From CALCKU01 sp964534845 (GTDB taxonomy: Bacteria > Pseudomonadota > Alphaproteobacteria > Caulobacterales > Maricaulaceae): a DNA stretch of 64,000 nt. The notes beneath the pieces were generated by a model. The model did no database searches, was not told the DNA's origin, and saw only the letters and a program-made list of their open reading frames with translations. The translations under genes and the position numbers were made by a program. Position 1 is the first letter of the stretch, and each line of letters begins with the position of its first letter. The DNA is taken from assembly GCA_964534845.1 (NCBI GenBank), contig CAZHPV010000002.1, positions 1 through 64,000 on the forward strand, written 5' to 3'. Below are positions 34,716 to 43,687 of this stretch, in pieces.

Positions 34716-35313
34716 CCTTGGTTAAGACGCCGTCGCCATTGGCATCGAGGCGCGCAAAGATAGCCAACACAGCTTCGTCATGCTCGGCCTGTGTGATAAA
34801 GCCGTCACCATTGGCATCGCGCTCAATCCGGCCTTTGCCGCGGGGACCATCGCCGCCCTTGGCCTGTCTTTCGGCGCGCTTTTGCTCGCGCTTGGCTTGC
34901 ATGGCCGCCTTTTCAGCCTCGTCAATAACACCGTCATTATTTGTATCGGCTTTTTTAAGGCGCTTGGCTTCGCGTTTGGCTTGTTTATCAGTGCCAGCCG
35001 CCTCAAATTCAGGTTTGGAGACAAACCCATCACTGTTGCTGTCAAGTTTGCCAAATTTTATGCCTTGGCGCTCTTGCTTTTTGGCTGCGCGGTACACTTT
35101 GATTTCGTCTTGCGTTAAAATGCCGTCAAAATTCGTGTCTGTGTCGCTAAATTTTTGATTAGCGTGGGCGATAAATTCAGCTTGGCTGATTTCGCCGTTC
35201 TGGTCAGTATCGGCCTTGGGTTTGGCAAGGGCGACAGTTGAAAGCCCGGCAAGACCAAAAGCTGTAAGCGTTACGGTTTTTAGTAAAGTCGATTTTCTAA
35301 ACATATTAGACAT
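34669..35313 (-). CDS. Exported EF-hand calcium-binding protein
   Basis: 214 residues: signal peptide (TLTAFGLAGLSTVALA), then six EF-hand-type loops: DTDQNGEISQAEF, DTDTNFDGILTQDEI, DSNSDGFVSKPEF, DTNNDGVIDEAE, DANGDGFITQAE and DANGDGVLTKGE. Between them are Lys/Arg/Ala-rich helices and the C-terminus is very basic (KKRRGKKKKRGQ). It should bind several calcium ions in the periplasm or outside. Its 3' end overlaps the sigma factor start, so expression of the two is tied. Confidence 0.9.
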   Translation of the reverse strand: MSNMFRKSTLLKTVTLTAFGLAGLSTVALAKPKADTDQNGEISQAEFIAHANQKFSDTDTNFDGILTQDEIKVYRAAKKQERQGIKFGKLDSNSDGFVSKPEFEAAGTDKQAKREAKRLKKADTNNDGVIDEAEKAAMQAKREQKRAERQAKGGDGPRGKGRIERDANGDGFITQAEHDEAVLAIFARLDANGDGVLTKGEGKKRRGKKKKRGQ

Positions 35314-35532
35314 GGGGGAGATCCTTTCTTGTTACTCATAGACCCAAACGCGTGAAAAGGTAAAATCCTGCGTTTATTACTGGTTTTTAATATTTCAGGT
35401 TAGCCGAGCAAAAATCGGGTATAAATGCGTTGATAGCAATGCGCCCTAGCTGAGAAAATCCTAACGCGCGTTAACTTATTGCAAGGCTTTAGTGCTAGTT
35501 TAAACTTTAATGATTCGTTTGACGGGTTTTGA

Positions 35533-35970
35533 ATGCGCATTTTTACGATAATACCCCTGCTGACTGTGCCCGTTATTATCTATAATGTCGTGGCGTGGGG
35601 CGGCGCAACTTTCTCAACGGCCGCGAATGTGCGAGCACAGATGGATGCTGAGCTGCTGAGTGTGGCTATGGCGTCTGGAGCGGATTGGTCCATAACACCG
35701 GGCCATGCCCTGATTATGCTGAGCTTGCTTTTGCTTTTCTTCGAACTTTTAAAATCAACAGGTTTTGGCCGGGCGGCCATTATGAACCATGCGTTTTCCA
35801 TGGTGCTCTTCATTATCTGTCTGGTCGAGTTTTTAATGTTTAATGCCTTTGCAACCTCTGTTTTCTTTTTAATTACTCTGATGTGCCTTCTGGATGTCAT
35901 GGCTGGCTTTATGGTCACAATTGCCAGCGCCCGTAGGGATTTCGGGGTTCCAGAGAGTTTCGGAGATTAG
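35533..35970 (+). CDS. Small four-helix membrane protein
   Basis: 145 residues with about four membrane helices (IFTIIPLLTVPVIIYNVVAW, HALIMLSLLLLFFELL, AFSMVLFIICLVEFLMF, SVFFLITLMCLLDVMAGFMV) and a short polar C-terminus. I recognise it only as a conserved alphaproteobacterial-type membrane protein; no function can be assigned. It has its own AT-rich terminator. Confidence 0.8.
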   Translation: MRIFTIIPLLTVPVIIYNVVAWGGATFSTAANVRAQMDAELLSVAMASGADWSITPGHALIMLSLLLLFFELLKSTGFGRAAIMNHAFSMVLFIICLVEFLMFNAFATSVFFLITLMCLLDVMAGFMVTIASARRDFGVPESFGD

Positions 35971-35975
35971 ATATA

Positions 35976-36003
35976 TAAAATACACTTTATTGGTGTATTT
36001 TAT
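35976..36003 (+). terminator. AT-rich terminator hairpin
   Basis: ATAAAATACAC (35975-35985) pairs with GTGTATTTTAT (35993-36003) around a 7-base loop, right after the membrane protein gene. A weak T-run follows, and the stem itself ends in Ts. Confidence 0.65.
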
Positions 36004-36060
36004 TAAGTCTTTCGCATTATAACCAAATGTCACAGGGTCGACGAATTAAGACAGGACACA

Positions 36061-37827
36061 ATGAGCGAGCCAAATAAGCCGCATAAGACAGAGATGGGCA
36101 GAGCGTTTGGTGATATGGACGCCTCTGAACTCTCCATGCTGGTTCAGCAGACCCAGATGATAAGTAAAACGGCCAGTTTTCGCTGGGACGGCCAAAATAG
36201 TCATGACTGGCTTGATGTCACCAGTGCTGCGAGCTTGTTTCGTGGCCAAATTCCCAACTTACCGGAAAATCGCAAATCCTATGAACGGCTTTTATCTGAC
36301 AGGGCGATATCCGAACGTACAAAGGCTATCAAGCATCTGACATGGGACGGTGCCGAATATATTGTGACCTATCCGGTTCAGACATTTGACGGTCAAAAAA
36401 TATGGCTCGAAGAGCGCGGTAGGCGTTTATCCGGCGACGGGGCAGCACCGCACCTTGTTCTGGCGATTTTGCGTAATATTGATGTTCAGAAAGAGGCGCA
36501 GGACAAGGCCCTTTATAACCGCCTTTATGACCCTCTTACGGGTTTATGGAGTACTGACCGCTTACATCGTGGTTTGACCTATCTCTTATCTATCTCTACC
36601 CGCGAAGCGGTGAGCGCCGGGTTTTTGCGCCTTAATGTTACCAATCTGGATGATGTGAATACGACGTATGGATATGAAACCGGTGAGCGATTGCTCAAAG
36701 CGGTCGGAACCCGTTTGTCTGGCCTTGTCACGGCCCCTGATATGGTTGGCCGCCTTGGTGATATGGGCTTTGGTATTGGCGTATTGCGTGCCGATCCAAA
36801 GAGCCTAAAAACGTTAGGGGAAAGCTTGCTTAAGGAGCTATCTGATACGCCTTACCCAAGCCCGCATGGTGAGCTATATGCAGAATTATGTGCCGGCGGT
36901 ACTTTGCTCGCGGACCCAGACATTATCGATCGGAGCGCCGACTTGACGCAGGGTGATGTTTTTGCGCGCACGGCGGACGAGGCTTTCTTGCAATGTCAAA
37001 CCGCTTTAGAGGGTTTACCGCGCCCGGGTATTTATGCTGCCTTTGTTGGCGGTGTTTTAAAAGGCCCGACAATAAAAAGACGTAATCCTATTACCGCAGA
37101 TGCTATATTATCGGCCTTAAATGACCGCCGGATATCTCTGGCTTATCAGCCCATTGTTGAAGCTAAAACCCGCGCGCTTCATCATTATGAATGTTTATTG
37201 CGCCTGCGCCGCGATAATGGAGAGGTCATATCCGCAGGTCAGATTATCATGGCAGCCGAAGAGCTGGACCTTGTACACTTTCTTGATCGCCGCGCGCTGG
37301 CTTTGGCGTCCGAGACATTACGGCGTGACCCGGATATTAAACTCGCTCTTAATCTATCAGCGGGAACTGTGAAAAACGTCAAGGCGGCTACGGCCTATCT
37401 TGAAGCTTTGAAAGCTTTGGGGCCAGCCGCAGAACGGGTGACATTGGAACTGACCGAAACTGTCGCGCTTGACGATCCGGCGAAAGCCAATCGGTTTTGT
37501 GTTGAGGCCCGTCAATTCGGGACGCAATTCGCGATTGATGATTTTGGCTCGGGTTATACGACATTCCAAAACCTTATGGCGATTGAAGCGGACACCATAA
37601 AAATTGATGGCTCATTCATTCAAGATCTCGCAGCCATGCCTCATAAGCAGACCTTTGTGCGTATGATGGTCGATCTGGCCCAGACCTTTAATGTCAAAAC
37701 CGTTGCTGAAATGGTCGATAGCCGCGAACATGCTGACTTGCTCATGCGTCTCGGCGTGGATTACTTACAAGGTTATCTCTTTGGTATTCCCAGCGCCGCC
37801 CCTGCTTGGCAACACAAAGCGGGATAA
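36061..37827 (+). CDS. PAS-like/GGDEF/EAL protein, likely c-di-GMP phosphodiesterase
   Basis: 588 residues, no membrane segment. A PAS-like N-terminus (about 20-150) is followed by a degenerate GGDEF domain (DPLTGLWSTDRL; RLGDMGFGIGV in place of GGDEF) and an EAL domain from about 345. The EAL signature reads ECL, but catalytic residues are kept: Glu of ECLLRL, Asn of ALNLSAGT, Glu of LELTET, Asp-Asp of IDDFGSGY, Lys of IKIDGSFI, Glu of VAEMVD and Gln of YLQGYLFG. It most likely hydrolyses c-di-GMP, with the GGDEF part as GTP sensor or scaffold. Confidence 0.92.
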   Translation: MSEPNKPHKTEMGRAFGDMDASELSMLVQQTQMISKTASFRWDGQNSHDWLDVTSAASLFRGQIPNLPENRKSYERLLSDRAISERTKAIKHLTWDGAEYIVTYPVQTFDGQKIWLEERGRRLSGDGAAPHLVLAILRNIDVQKEAQDKALYNRLYDPLTGLWSTDRLHRGLTYLLSISTREAVSAGFLRLNVTNLDDVNTTYGYETGERLLKAVGTRLSGLVTAPDMVGRLGDMGFGIGVLRADPKSLKTLGESLLKELSDTPYPSPHGELYAELCAGGTLLADPDIIDRSADLTQGDVFARTADEAFLQCQTALEGLPRPGIYAAFVGGVLKGPTIKRRNPITADAILSALNDRRISLAYQPIVEAKTRALHHYECLLRLRRDNGEVISAGQIIMAAEELDLVHFLDRRALALASETLRRDPDIKLALNLSAGTVKNVKAATAYLEALKALGPAAERVTLELTETVALDDPAKANRFCVEARQFGTQFAIDDFGSGYTTFQNLMAIEADTIKIDGSFIQDLAAMPHKQTFVRMMVDLAQTFNVKTVAEMVDSREHADLLMRLGVDYLQGYLFGIPSAAPAWQHKAG

Positions 37828-38020
37828 GTGTGTTGGACTGAGAAGATAACAGAGCGACCTCAATCTTCTGCGGGGCGGGGTAAAAGGGTTGAAAAATTTT
37901 GGTCGAGTTTCCGTGCAAGTAATATCGTCATAATCCTCTGTTTGTGATTTCAGTTTCAGGCATTACCGTGTTAAGCTCTCTAATCGCTCAAGGTATAATT
38001 CATCAGACATACGGACCCTC

Positions 38021-39355
38021 ATGCCTTCTCTTTTTAAAATTATTTCCTCTTTTTTTATGTCCTTGGGACTGCTGGGTCTAATCCTTCTGGGAGGCTGTAC
38101 GAACCCCTCCTCAACCGCGCCCAAAGAGAGTTTCCTTCCAAAGGATAATGCGCGTAATGTTTTAAGTTTTGCCGATACGTTAGACTCGGTTTTACCCTCC
38201 GTTGTGCGCATCGTGACCGTGAAAAAAAATGATGCCGATAAATTGGCCTTGAGCGGAATAGGGTCTGGGGCGGTATTTGATGCGGAGAAAGGTTATGTCA
38301 TCACCAATGCACATGTCGTTGCGGGCAGTGATGGTGCCTTGATAAATGTACCCGATGGCCGCATTGTCCAAGCCCGCCTTATTGGTCTTGATAAACCGAC
38401 CGATATTGCTGTGCTCCAAGCGGATGATTTGCGTGTGGACGCGGTGGCGACAGCCAATTCAGATAAATTACGGGTTGGCGATATCGTGTTTGCTGTTGGC
38501 TATCCGCTGGGTTTAGACCAATCTCTTTCGCTGGGCGTGATTAGCGGGTTGGGGCGTTCGACGTCAGGCGGCAATTTGCAGGATTTCATTCAAACGGACG
38601 CGGCGATAAACTCGGGCAATTCAGGCGGCCCGCTTCTTGATAGTAACGGGCGTCTTGTCGGGGTGAACACGGCGATTTTAAGCAAGGCGGGGGGCAGTGA
38701 CGGGATCGGCTTTTCTGTACCCTCTGTTCTGGCCTTCCAAGTTGCCGATCAAATTATAATGCACGGCGAGGTCAAGCGTGGCTCTATTGGTATTGAGATG
38801 GCGGCAGTCAGCGAAAAGGCCTCTGAGGCCGTCGGCATAGATCATTGGGACGGCGCGCTTATAGCCAGTTTACGGCCCGAAAGCCCTGCCCAAAACGCGG
38901 GATTACAAGCGGGAGACGTGATTACGAAATTTGATGGTCGCACCGTTAAATCGCCCAATGCTTTGCGAGCCTGGATTGGAGTGGCTACGCCCGGGACGCC
39001 TTATGCTTTAACCTATATACGGGAAAACGGTATTGAAAATACTATCAATATCGAAATCAAAGCTTTTAAAGCGCCCGTCGTTGAAAGCCTTGAACAATTA
39101 GGCGCGCTCCTGCGGCCTGCTACAGCGGAAGATAACCCTCCACCCGGCGTGCGCGGTATTTATGTAACGCGCGTTATCGACGATAGCCCTGCGCAAAAAG
39201 CGGGCTTGGAAATGGGCGACATTATTGCGGCGATTAATAATGAGCTTGTCACAACAAAACATGTCTGTGACCGCCTTATCACGGAGTCAAAAGGCCGAGC
39301 GCGCTTGGTTGTTTACAGATACGGCGTCGCCATTCCCATCATTATTGAATCGTAA
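38021..39355 (+). CDS. HtrA/Deg-family serine protease, lipoprotein
   Basis: 444 residues. A lipobox (LILLGGC, Cys26) anchors a trypsin-like domain with the triad His98 (TNAHVV), Asp128 (TDIAVL) and Ser201 (GNSGGPL), followed by two PDZ domains (about 255-345 and 365-440). It should act in envelope protein quality control. Most Deg proteases are soluble or have a membrane helix, so the lipoprotein form is a variation. Confidence 0.94.
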   Translation: MPSLFKIISSFFMSLGLLGLILLGGCTNPSSTAPKESFLPKDNARNVLSFADTLDSVLPSVVRIVTVKKNDADKLALSGIGSGAVFDAEKGYVITNAHVVAGSDGALINVPDGRIVQARLIGLDKPTDIAVLQADDLRVDAVATANSDKLRVGDIVFAVGYPLGLDQSLSLGVISGLGRSTSGGNLQDFIQTDAAINSGNSGGPLLDSNGRLVGVNTAILSKAGGSDGIGFSVPSVLAFQVADQIIMHGEVKRGSIGIEMAAVSEKASEAVGIDHWDGALIASLRPESPAQNAGLQAGDVITKFDGRTVKSPNALRAWIGVATPGTPYALTYIRENGIENTINIEIKAFKAPVVESLEQLGALLRPATAEDNPPPGVRGIYVTRVIDDSPAQKAGLEMGDIIAAINNELVTTKHVCDRLITESKGRARLVVYRYGVAIPIIIES

Positions 39356-39401
39356 AGCTGTTGAATCGAAGTAGACTATGTTCACCTCTCAACAGACCCC
39401 T

Positions 39402-40217
39402 TTAAACAGACGGGATGTGCTCGCTTAGAACCCCGCCCATGCGGATAGGCTCAGCGCGTATGGCCAGACCCGTCTTATCATCCGTTTGGACAAACACCCC
39501 CGAGAGTGTGGGCGCGCCGCTTGCGGGTTGGAAACGGCCTGCGCGCATGCGCGTGGTAAATCGTGTTAAAGGTTCAGCCTTTTCCATGCCGATTATACTG
39601 TCATAATCCCCGCACATACCCGCATCGGTTTGGTAGGCCGTCCCGCCCGGCCAGATACGTGTATCAGAGGTGGGCACATGTTGGTGTGTCCCGACAACAA
39701 GGCTAGCCCGCCCGTCACAAAATACGCCCATGCCTTGTTTTTCTGAGGTGGCCTCGGCATGAATGTCGACAATAATCGCATCGGCGACTTCGCCTAAAGG
39801 GGCTGCACTAAGCTCTTTTTCTACGGCTTGAAAGGGATCATCAAGGGCGTCCATAAACACACGGCCTAACACATTGATAACGAGCAGTTGAAAGCCTTTG
39901 ATGTCGTATAGTCCCGCTCCGCGCCCCGGCACGGTGTTTGGGGGGTAGTTACAGGGCCGCAATAGCCTAGCCTCAGATTCGATGACATTTATACCTTGCG
40001 GATTATCAAAACTGTGATTGCCAAGGGTAAGCACATCAACACCGGCATCAAATAATGCGTCCGCCGTTGAGCGGGTAATTCCAAATCCGCCGGCGGCGTT
40101 TTCCGCATTCACGATTACGGCGTCCAGCCCTAACTGACTTTTTAGATGCGGAACATATTGCGTAACGGCTTTGCGTCCGGCCCGCCCCACAACGTCTCCA
40201 AAAAATGCAAATTTCAA
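39402..40217 (-). CDS. YmdB-type metallophosphoesterase
   Basis: 271 residues (TIGR00282 family). Metal-ligand motifs: FFGDVVGRAGR at the N-terminus, VNAENAAGGFGIT, LTLGNHSFDN, VDIHAEATSEK and VGTHQHVPTSD. The start is a TTG at 40217, with AAGG in front, because no ATG precedes the first motif. Bacillus YmdB hydrolyses cyclic nucleotides; the role here is unknown. It is last in the ftsK-small protein-5-FCL-phosphoesterase run. Confidence 0.92.
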   Translation of the reverse strand: MKFAFFGDVVGRAGRKAVTQYVPHLKSQLGLDAVIVNAENAAGGFGITRSTADALFDAGVDVLTLGNHSFDNPQGINVIESEARLLRPCNYPPNTVPGRGAGLYDIKGFQLLVINVLGRVFMDALDDPFQAVEKELSAAPLGEVADAIIVDIHAEATSEKQGMGVFCDGRASLVVGTHQHVPTSDTRIWPGGTAYQTDAGMCGDYDSIIGMEKAEPLTRFTTRMRAGRFQPASGAPTLSGVFVQTDDKTGLAIRAEPIRMGGVLSEHIPSV

Positions 40218-40247
40218 ATTGAGTGCCTTCGTAAAATTATAACGGGA

Positions 40248-40811
40248 TCAATGATTAAATTGTCTAAACCCCGTTTCAGTCAAGATTGCGTCCAGCCGCA
40301 CATCATATTTATCCGTCGGCAATGTAACGGCTTCTTGCGCATTATAGGCTATGCCGCAAGCAAAAACCTTTCCGCGTTGGGCGAGGGCTTGTAAGGTTCT
40401 GTCGTAAAACCCGCCGCCATAACCCAAACGTTCGCCGCGCGCCGTGAATGCCAATAGGGGCACAAAGACCAGTTCGGGATATATTTCGGCTTTGTCGGGA
40501 TAGGGCTCGCGGGTTTGGTAGGGTCCGGCTTTTAACGCCTCACCGGGTTGCCAGTGTCGAAAGATAAGTGGGTGCCCTGTACGCGGGGTGCAGGGCAGGG
40601 ATAGACTCTCCCCCATGGCCGATAGATTGTCTTGCAAAGGACGCGTATCAATTTCCCCCGCTAAGGGCCAGATGCCGCCAATAGTTTTGCCGCGAAACTC
40701 TAAAGCAGGATAATGGGCTAATAAGTCGATGGCGCATTTGGGATGATGGGCGCCAAACCGTCTTTGTTTGGCCTGAATACGCGCGCGGGATTTTTCAAGA
40801 GCGAGTGTCAT
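40248..40811 (-). CDS. 5-formyltetrahydrofolate cyclo-ligase
   Basis: 187 residues. The C-terminal substrate/ATP motif GERLGYGGGFYDRTL and the preceding FVPLLAFTARG identify the enzyme, which converts 5-formyl-THF to 5,10-methenyl-THF with ATP. In many bacteria 6S RNA lies next to this gene; I could not recognise a 6S fold in the 218 bases upstream. Confidence 0.93.
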   Translation of the reverse strand: MTLALEKSRARIQAKQRRFGAHHPKCAIDLLAHYPALEFRGKTIGGIWPLAGEIDTRPLQDNLSAMGESLSLPCTPRTGHPLIFRHWQPGEALKAGPYQTREPYPDKAEIYPELVFVPLLAFTARGERLGYGGGFYDRTLQALAQRGKVFACGIAYNAQEAVTLPTDKYDVRLDAILTETGFRQFNH

Positions 40812-40851
40812 TACCGCTATACTTACGCATATTGCCGAGGTTTAAAACCTT

Positions 40852-40944
40852 TCAATCCTTAAAATAACGGATTGAGACATTAAAACCCACATAAAGCGTG
40901 GCCCATAAAATAATAAGCGGTATCAGAGTGGTGATGTGTTCCAT
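40852..40944 (-). CDS. 30-residue single-pass membrane protein
   Basis: A small ORF between ftsK and the 5-FCL gene. It starts at an ATG preceded by AAAGGA five bases away. The product opens MEHITTLIPLIILWATLYVG and ends FNVSIRYFKD: one membrane helix with a basic cytoplasmic-type end. Position 85 bases after ftsK and 40 before the next gene fits co-transcription. No family recognised. Confidence 0.55.
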   Translation of the reverse strand: MEHITTLIPLIILWATLYVGFNVSIRYFKD

Positions 40945-41029
40945 GCCAGTCCTTTTGATCTTGCAGTTGTGCATCCCTCACGGATCAAAGATTATGGGTC
41001 AGGCCTTAACAAGAGGTTACGGCAAACCC

Positions 41030-43507
41030 TTAATAGCCCTCTGCTTCAGGGAGAAAAATCTCACGTTTTCCGCCGGGTCCGGACGGGCCAATCATACCTT
41101 CGGTTTCCATTTGCTCTATCAGATTTGCCGCGCGGTTATAGCCAATAGACAATTTGCGCTGGATATAGCTTGTCGAGGCTTTGCGGTCGCGCGCGACAAT
41201 GGCTACGGCTTGATCAAAAAGTGTATTGCCTTCTGATCCGCCGCCAGCAAGTGAGGGGTCTTGCGGCCCTTCTTCACGCTCAAGGGTAACATCTTCCAGA
41301 TAGGAGGGTGAGCCTTGGGCTTTGACAAAGGCGGCGATTTTTTCAACTTCGGCATCGGATACAAATGGACCGTGTAGGCGTCGGGGTCGTCCTGTACCCA
41401 TAAATAACATATCGCCATTGCCTAATAATTGCTCGGCGCCGTTTTCATTAATAATCGTCCGGCTATCAATAGAAGACCCGACACGAAAGGAAATGCGGGT
41501 TGGGAAATTGGCTTTGATCGTTCCGGTAATCACATCAGTAGACGGACGCTGCGTGGCCATAATCATATGAATACCCGCCGCGCGGGCCATTTGTGCCAAG
41601 CGTTGTACAGAGCCCTCAATCTCTTTGCGCGCGACCATCATCAAATCTGCCATTTCATCAATAATGACGACAATAAAAGGCATGGGTTCGTAATTGAGCT
41701 CTTCTGTCTCGAAAACCGGTTCGCCGCTTTCTTTATCATAGCCTGTCATGGTCGTCTTGGTGATGACCTCGCCGCGCGCTTTAAACTCGGCCAGTTTTTC
41801 ATTATAGCCAGCCATATTGCGTACGCCCATTTTTGACATTTTACGGTAACGATCTTCCATTTCCCGCACGGTCCATTTTAAGGCAACAACCGCCTTTTTA
41901 GGGTCTGTTACAACCGGGGCCAGCAAGTGAGGGGCATCATCATAAATCGAGAGTTCCAACATTTTCGGGTCAATCATGATGAATTTACATTGATCGGGCG
42001 TCAATTTATACATCAGGCTTAATATCATCGCATTTACAGCCACTGATTTACCTGAACCCGTTGTACCCGCGACAAGCAAATGAGGCATTTTCGACAGATC
42101 GGCAATAAAGGGCGCGCCGCCAATGTCCTCACCCATAATAAGGGGAAGACCGGCTTGAGTGTCTTGGAAATCGCGCGAGGCTAACATATCTTTTAACCAG
42201 ACTGTTTCACGCCGCCTATTTGGGAGTTCAACACCCATGGCATTGCGCCCCGGCACCACGGCTATCCGAGCTGATTGTGCACTCATATTGCGCGCAATAT
42301 CATTGGCCAGTCCGATAATACGTTTTGATTTCACACCGGGCGCGGGTTCAAATTCAAATAGGGTCACAACAGGGCCGGGCCTGACGGCGCCCATTTCACC
42401 CTCAATGCCATATTCGGCCATGACGCGGTGTAGGTTTTCAGATGCCCGTCTTAAGGCGCCTTCATCCGTTATGGCTGAACGGGGCGGGGGCGTCTTTAAC
42501 AAATCAAGGCTTGGCAGTACAAAGTCACTGCCCTCGGGGAAATGGAATTGGGCTTTGGGCTTAGCGCGTGTTTTTCTCTTGGGTTTAGCCGTAGACTTTG
42601 TCGCGCTTTTCGCTTTAGGCTCAATCGCTGCATAGTTAGTAGTTGTGTTTCTGGTTTTAGAGGCCCGGACAAGCTTATCGATCTTCTCGGAATGTTTTAT
42701 ATCTGTCTCAAGGATTGCCCCCGGGTCGACGCTCATATTGGCTGTGCTTGGTTTGCGTTGTATAAAGCGGGGTCGCCGCCAAGACGCGGCAAAGTTATTC
42801 GGGCCAAACAATTTTTGGAAAAGACGGCTAATACTAAGGGCGAAACGGTCTATCCAGACGCGAAGTGTAGCCCAGAGCAAGCCGGCCGCATCCCAAATAT
42901 CAAGAAGGTCACGCCCGACAACACCGATATAGCGCCCAAGGCAAAATGCACTTATCACAAAGGTAAAGACAGCCACGATAAAGCCGGAAATAGGCAGGTT
43001 AAAGTAATCCAGAGCGGCCTTGAAATTCAAATAAATGCCGTCCCCTAACCAGCCACCAATCCCGCTGGCCATAGGCCAGCTTTGCGGAATCGGAAACGCG
43101 GATAATGTGGCACTGCCAAAGATGAGGGCGCCAAAGAAAATTGCCAGTTTCCGCCATGTTTCCAAACGGTTTGTTTTCGGGCGAGGCTTTATAATACCGC
43201 GCAAACCCGTGAGTAAAATCAAGCCACTTAGAATATAACCACCCCAGCCTATCGCCTGCATGGTTATATTAGAAAAATTGGCCCCTATCTTGCCAAATTT
43301 ATTTTGAATTTCACCAATACCGGCCGTATCAAAAGTATGATCGAAAGGATTATAGCTAAGCAGGCAGATGAGCATGAACGTGCCAATTGCGCAAAGGGCC
43401 AAAGCGACCAAGGCGCGTTTTAAGGCTCCGCCCGGTGAAAGGTTAAGATCGTCCATCATATCATGGACAAGATGTGGATCATAATCCGCCGTAGCACTTG
43501 GTGGCAT
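41030..43507 (-). CDS. ftsK: DNA translocase FtsK
   Basis: 825 residues. Four N-terminal membrane helices (about 30-200) anchor it at the septum; a Lys/Arg/Ala-rich linker follows, then the FtsK/SpoIIIE motor with Walker A GTTGSGKSV at about 481-489, FIVVIIDEMADLMM and MATQRPSTDVITGTIKANFPTRISF. The C-terminal gamma winged helix (YIQRKLSIGYNRAANLIEQMETEGMIG) recognises KOPS. It coordinates chromosome segregation with division. Divergent from dapB. Confidence 0.98.
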   Translation of the reverse strand: MPPSATADYDPHLVHDMMDDLNLSPGGALKRALVALALCAIGTFMLICLLSYNPFDHTFDTAGIGEIQNKFGKIGANFSNITMQAIGWGGYILSGLILLTGLRGIIKPRPKTNRLETWRKLAIFFGALIFGSATLSAFPIPQSWPMASGIGGWLGDGIYLNFKAALDYFNLPISGFIVAVFTFVISAFCLGRYIGVVGRDLLDIWDAAGLLWATLRVWIDRFALSISRLFQKLFGPNNFAASWRRPRFIQRKPSTANMSVDPGAILETDIKHSEKIDKLVRASKTRNTTTNYAAIEPKAKSATKSTAKPKRKTRAKPKAQFHFPEGSDFVLPSLDLLKTPPPRSAITDEGALRRASENLHRVMAEYGIEGEMGAVRPGPVVTLFEFEPAPGVKSKRIIGLANDIARNMSAQSARIAVVPGRNAMGVELPNRRRETVWLKDMLASRDFQDTQAGLPLIMGEDIGGAPFIADLSKMPHLLVAGTTGSGKSVAVNAMILSLMYKLTPDQCKFIMIDPKMLELSIYDDAPHLLAPVVTDPKKAVVALKWTVREMEDRYRKMSKMGVRNMAGYNEKLAEFKARGEVITKTTMTGYDKESGEPVFETEELNYEPMPFIVVIIDEMADLMMVARKEIEGSVQRLAQMARAAGIHMIMATQRPSTDVITGTIKANFPTRISFRVGSSIDSRTIINENGAEQLLGNGDMLFMGTGRPRRLHGPFVSDAEVEKIAAFVKAQGSPSYLEDVTLEREEGPQDPSLAGGGSEGNTLFDQAVAIVARDRKASTSYIQRKLSIGYNRAANLIEQMETEGMIGPSGPGGKREIFLPEAEGY

Positions 43508-43687
43508 AGTCGTTCCCTAATTTTCCCTCTAAACCGGCTTGGCTAGGCAAGTGAGTTCGCGAGGGCTTTTGTTAAAGAAATCTAAATCGCTTGGGTAAAC
43601 AGGGCGTAAACACAAGGTTAAATTTTTGGAAGGGCGGGCGTAACAGCACGTCTGGACGCAGGCCGAAATCCCGTCTATGACGCGCTT

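Noticed and set aside
37963..38211. 82-codon minus-strand ORF
   Set aside because: Mostly antisense to the HtrA gene. The short start in the gap (MSDELYLERLES) looks protein-like, but there is no good ribosome binding site or conserved feature.
40812..41029. 6S RNA next to the 5-FCL gene
   Set aside because: The genomic position is classic, but I saw no long interrupted hairpin with a central bubble; a 30-codon ORF explains part of the gap.
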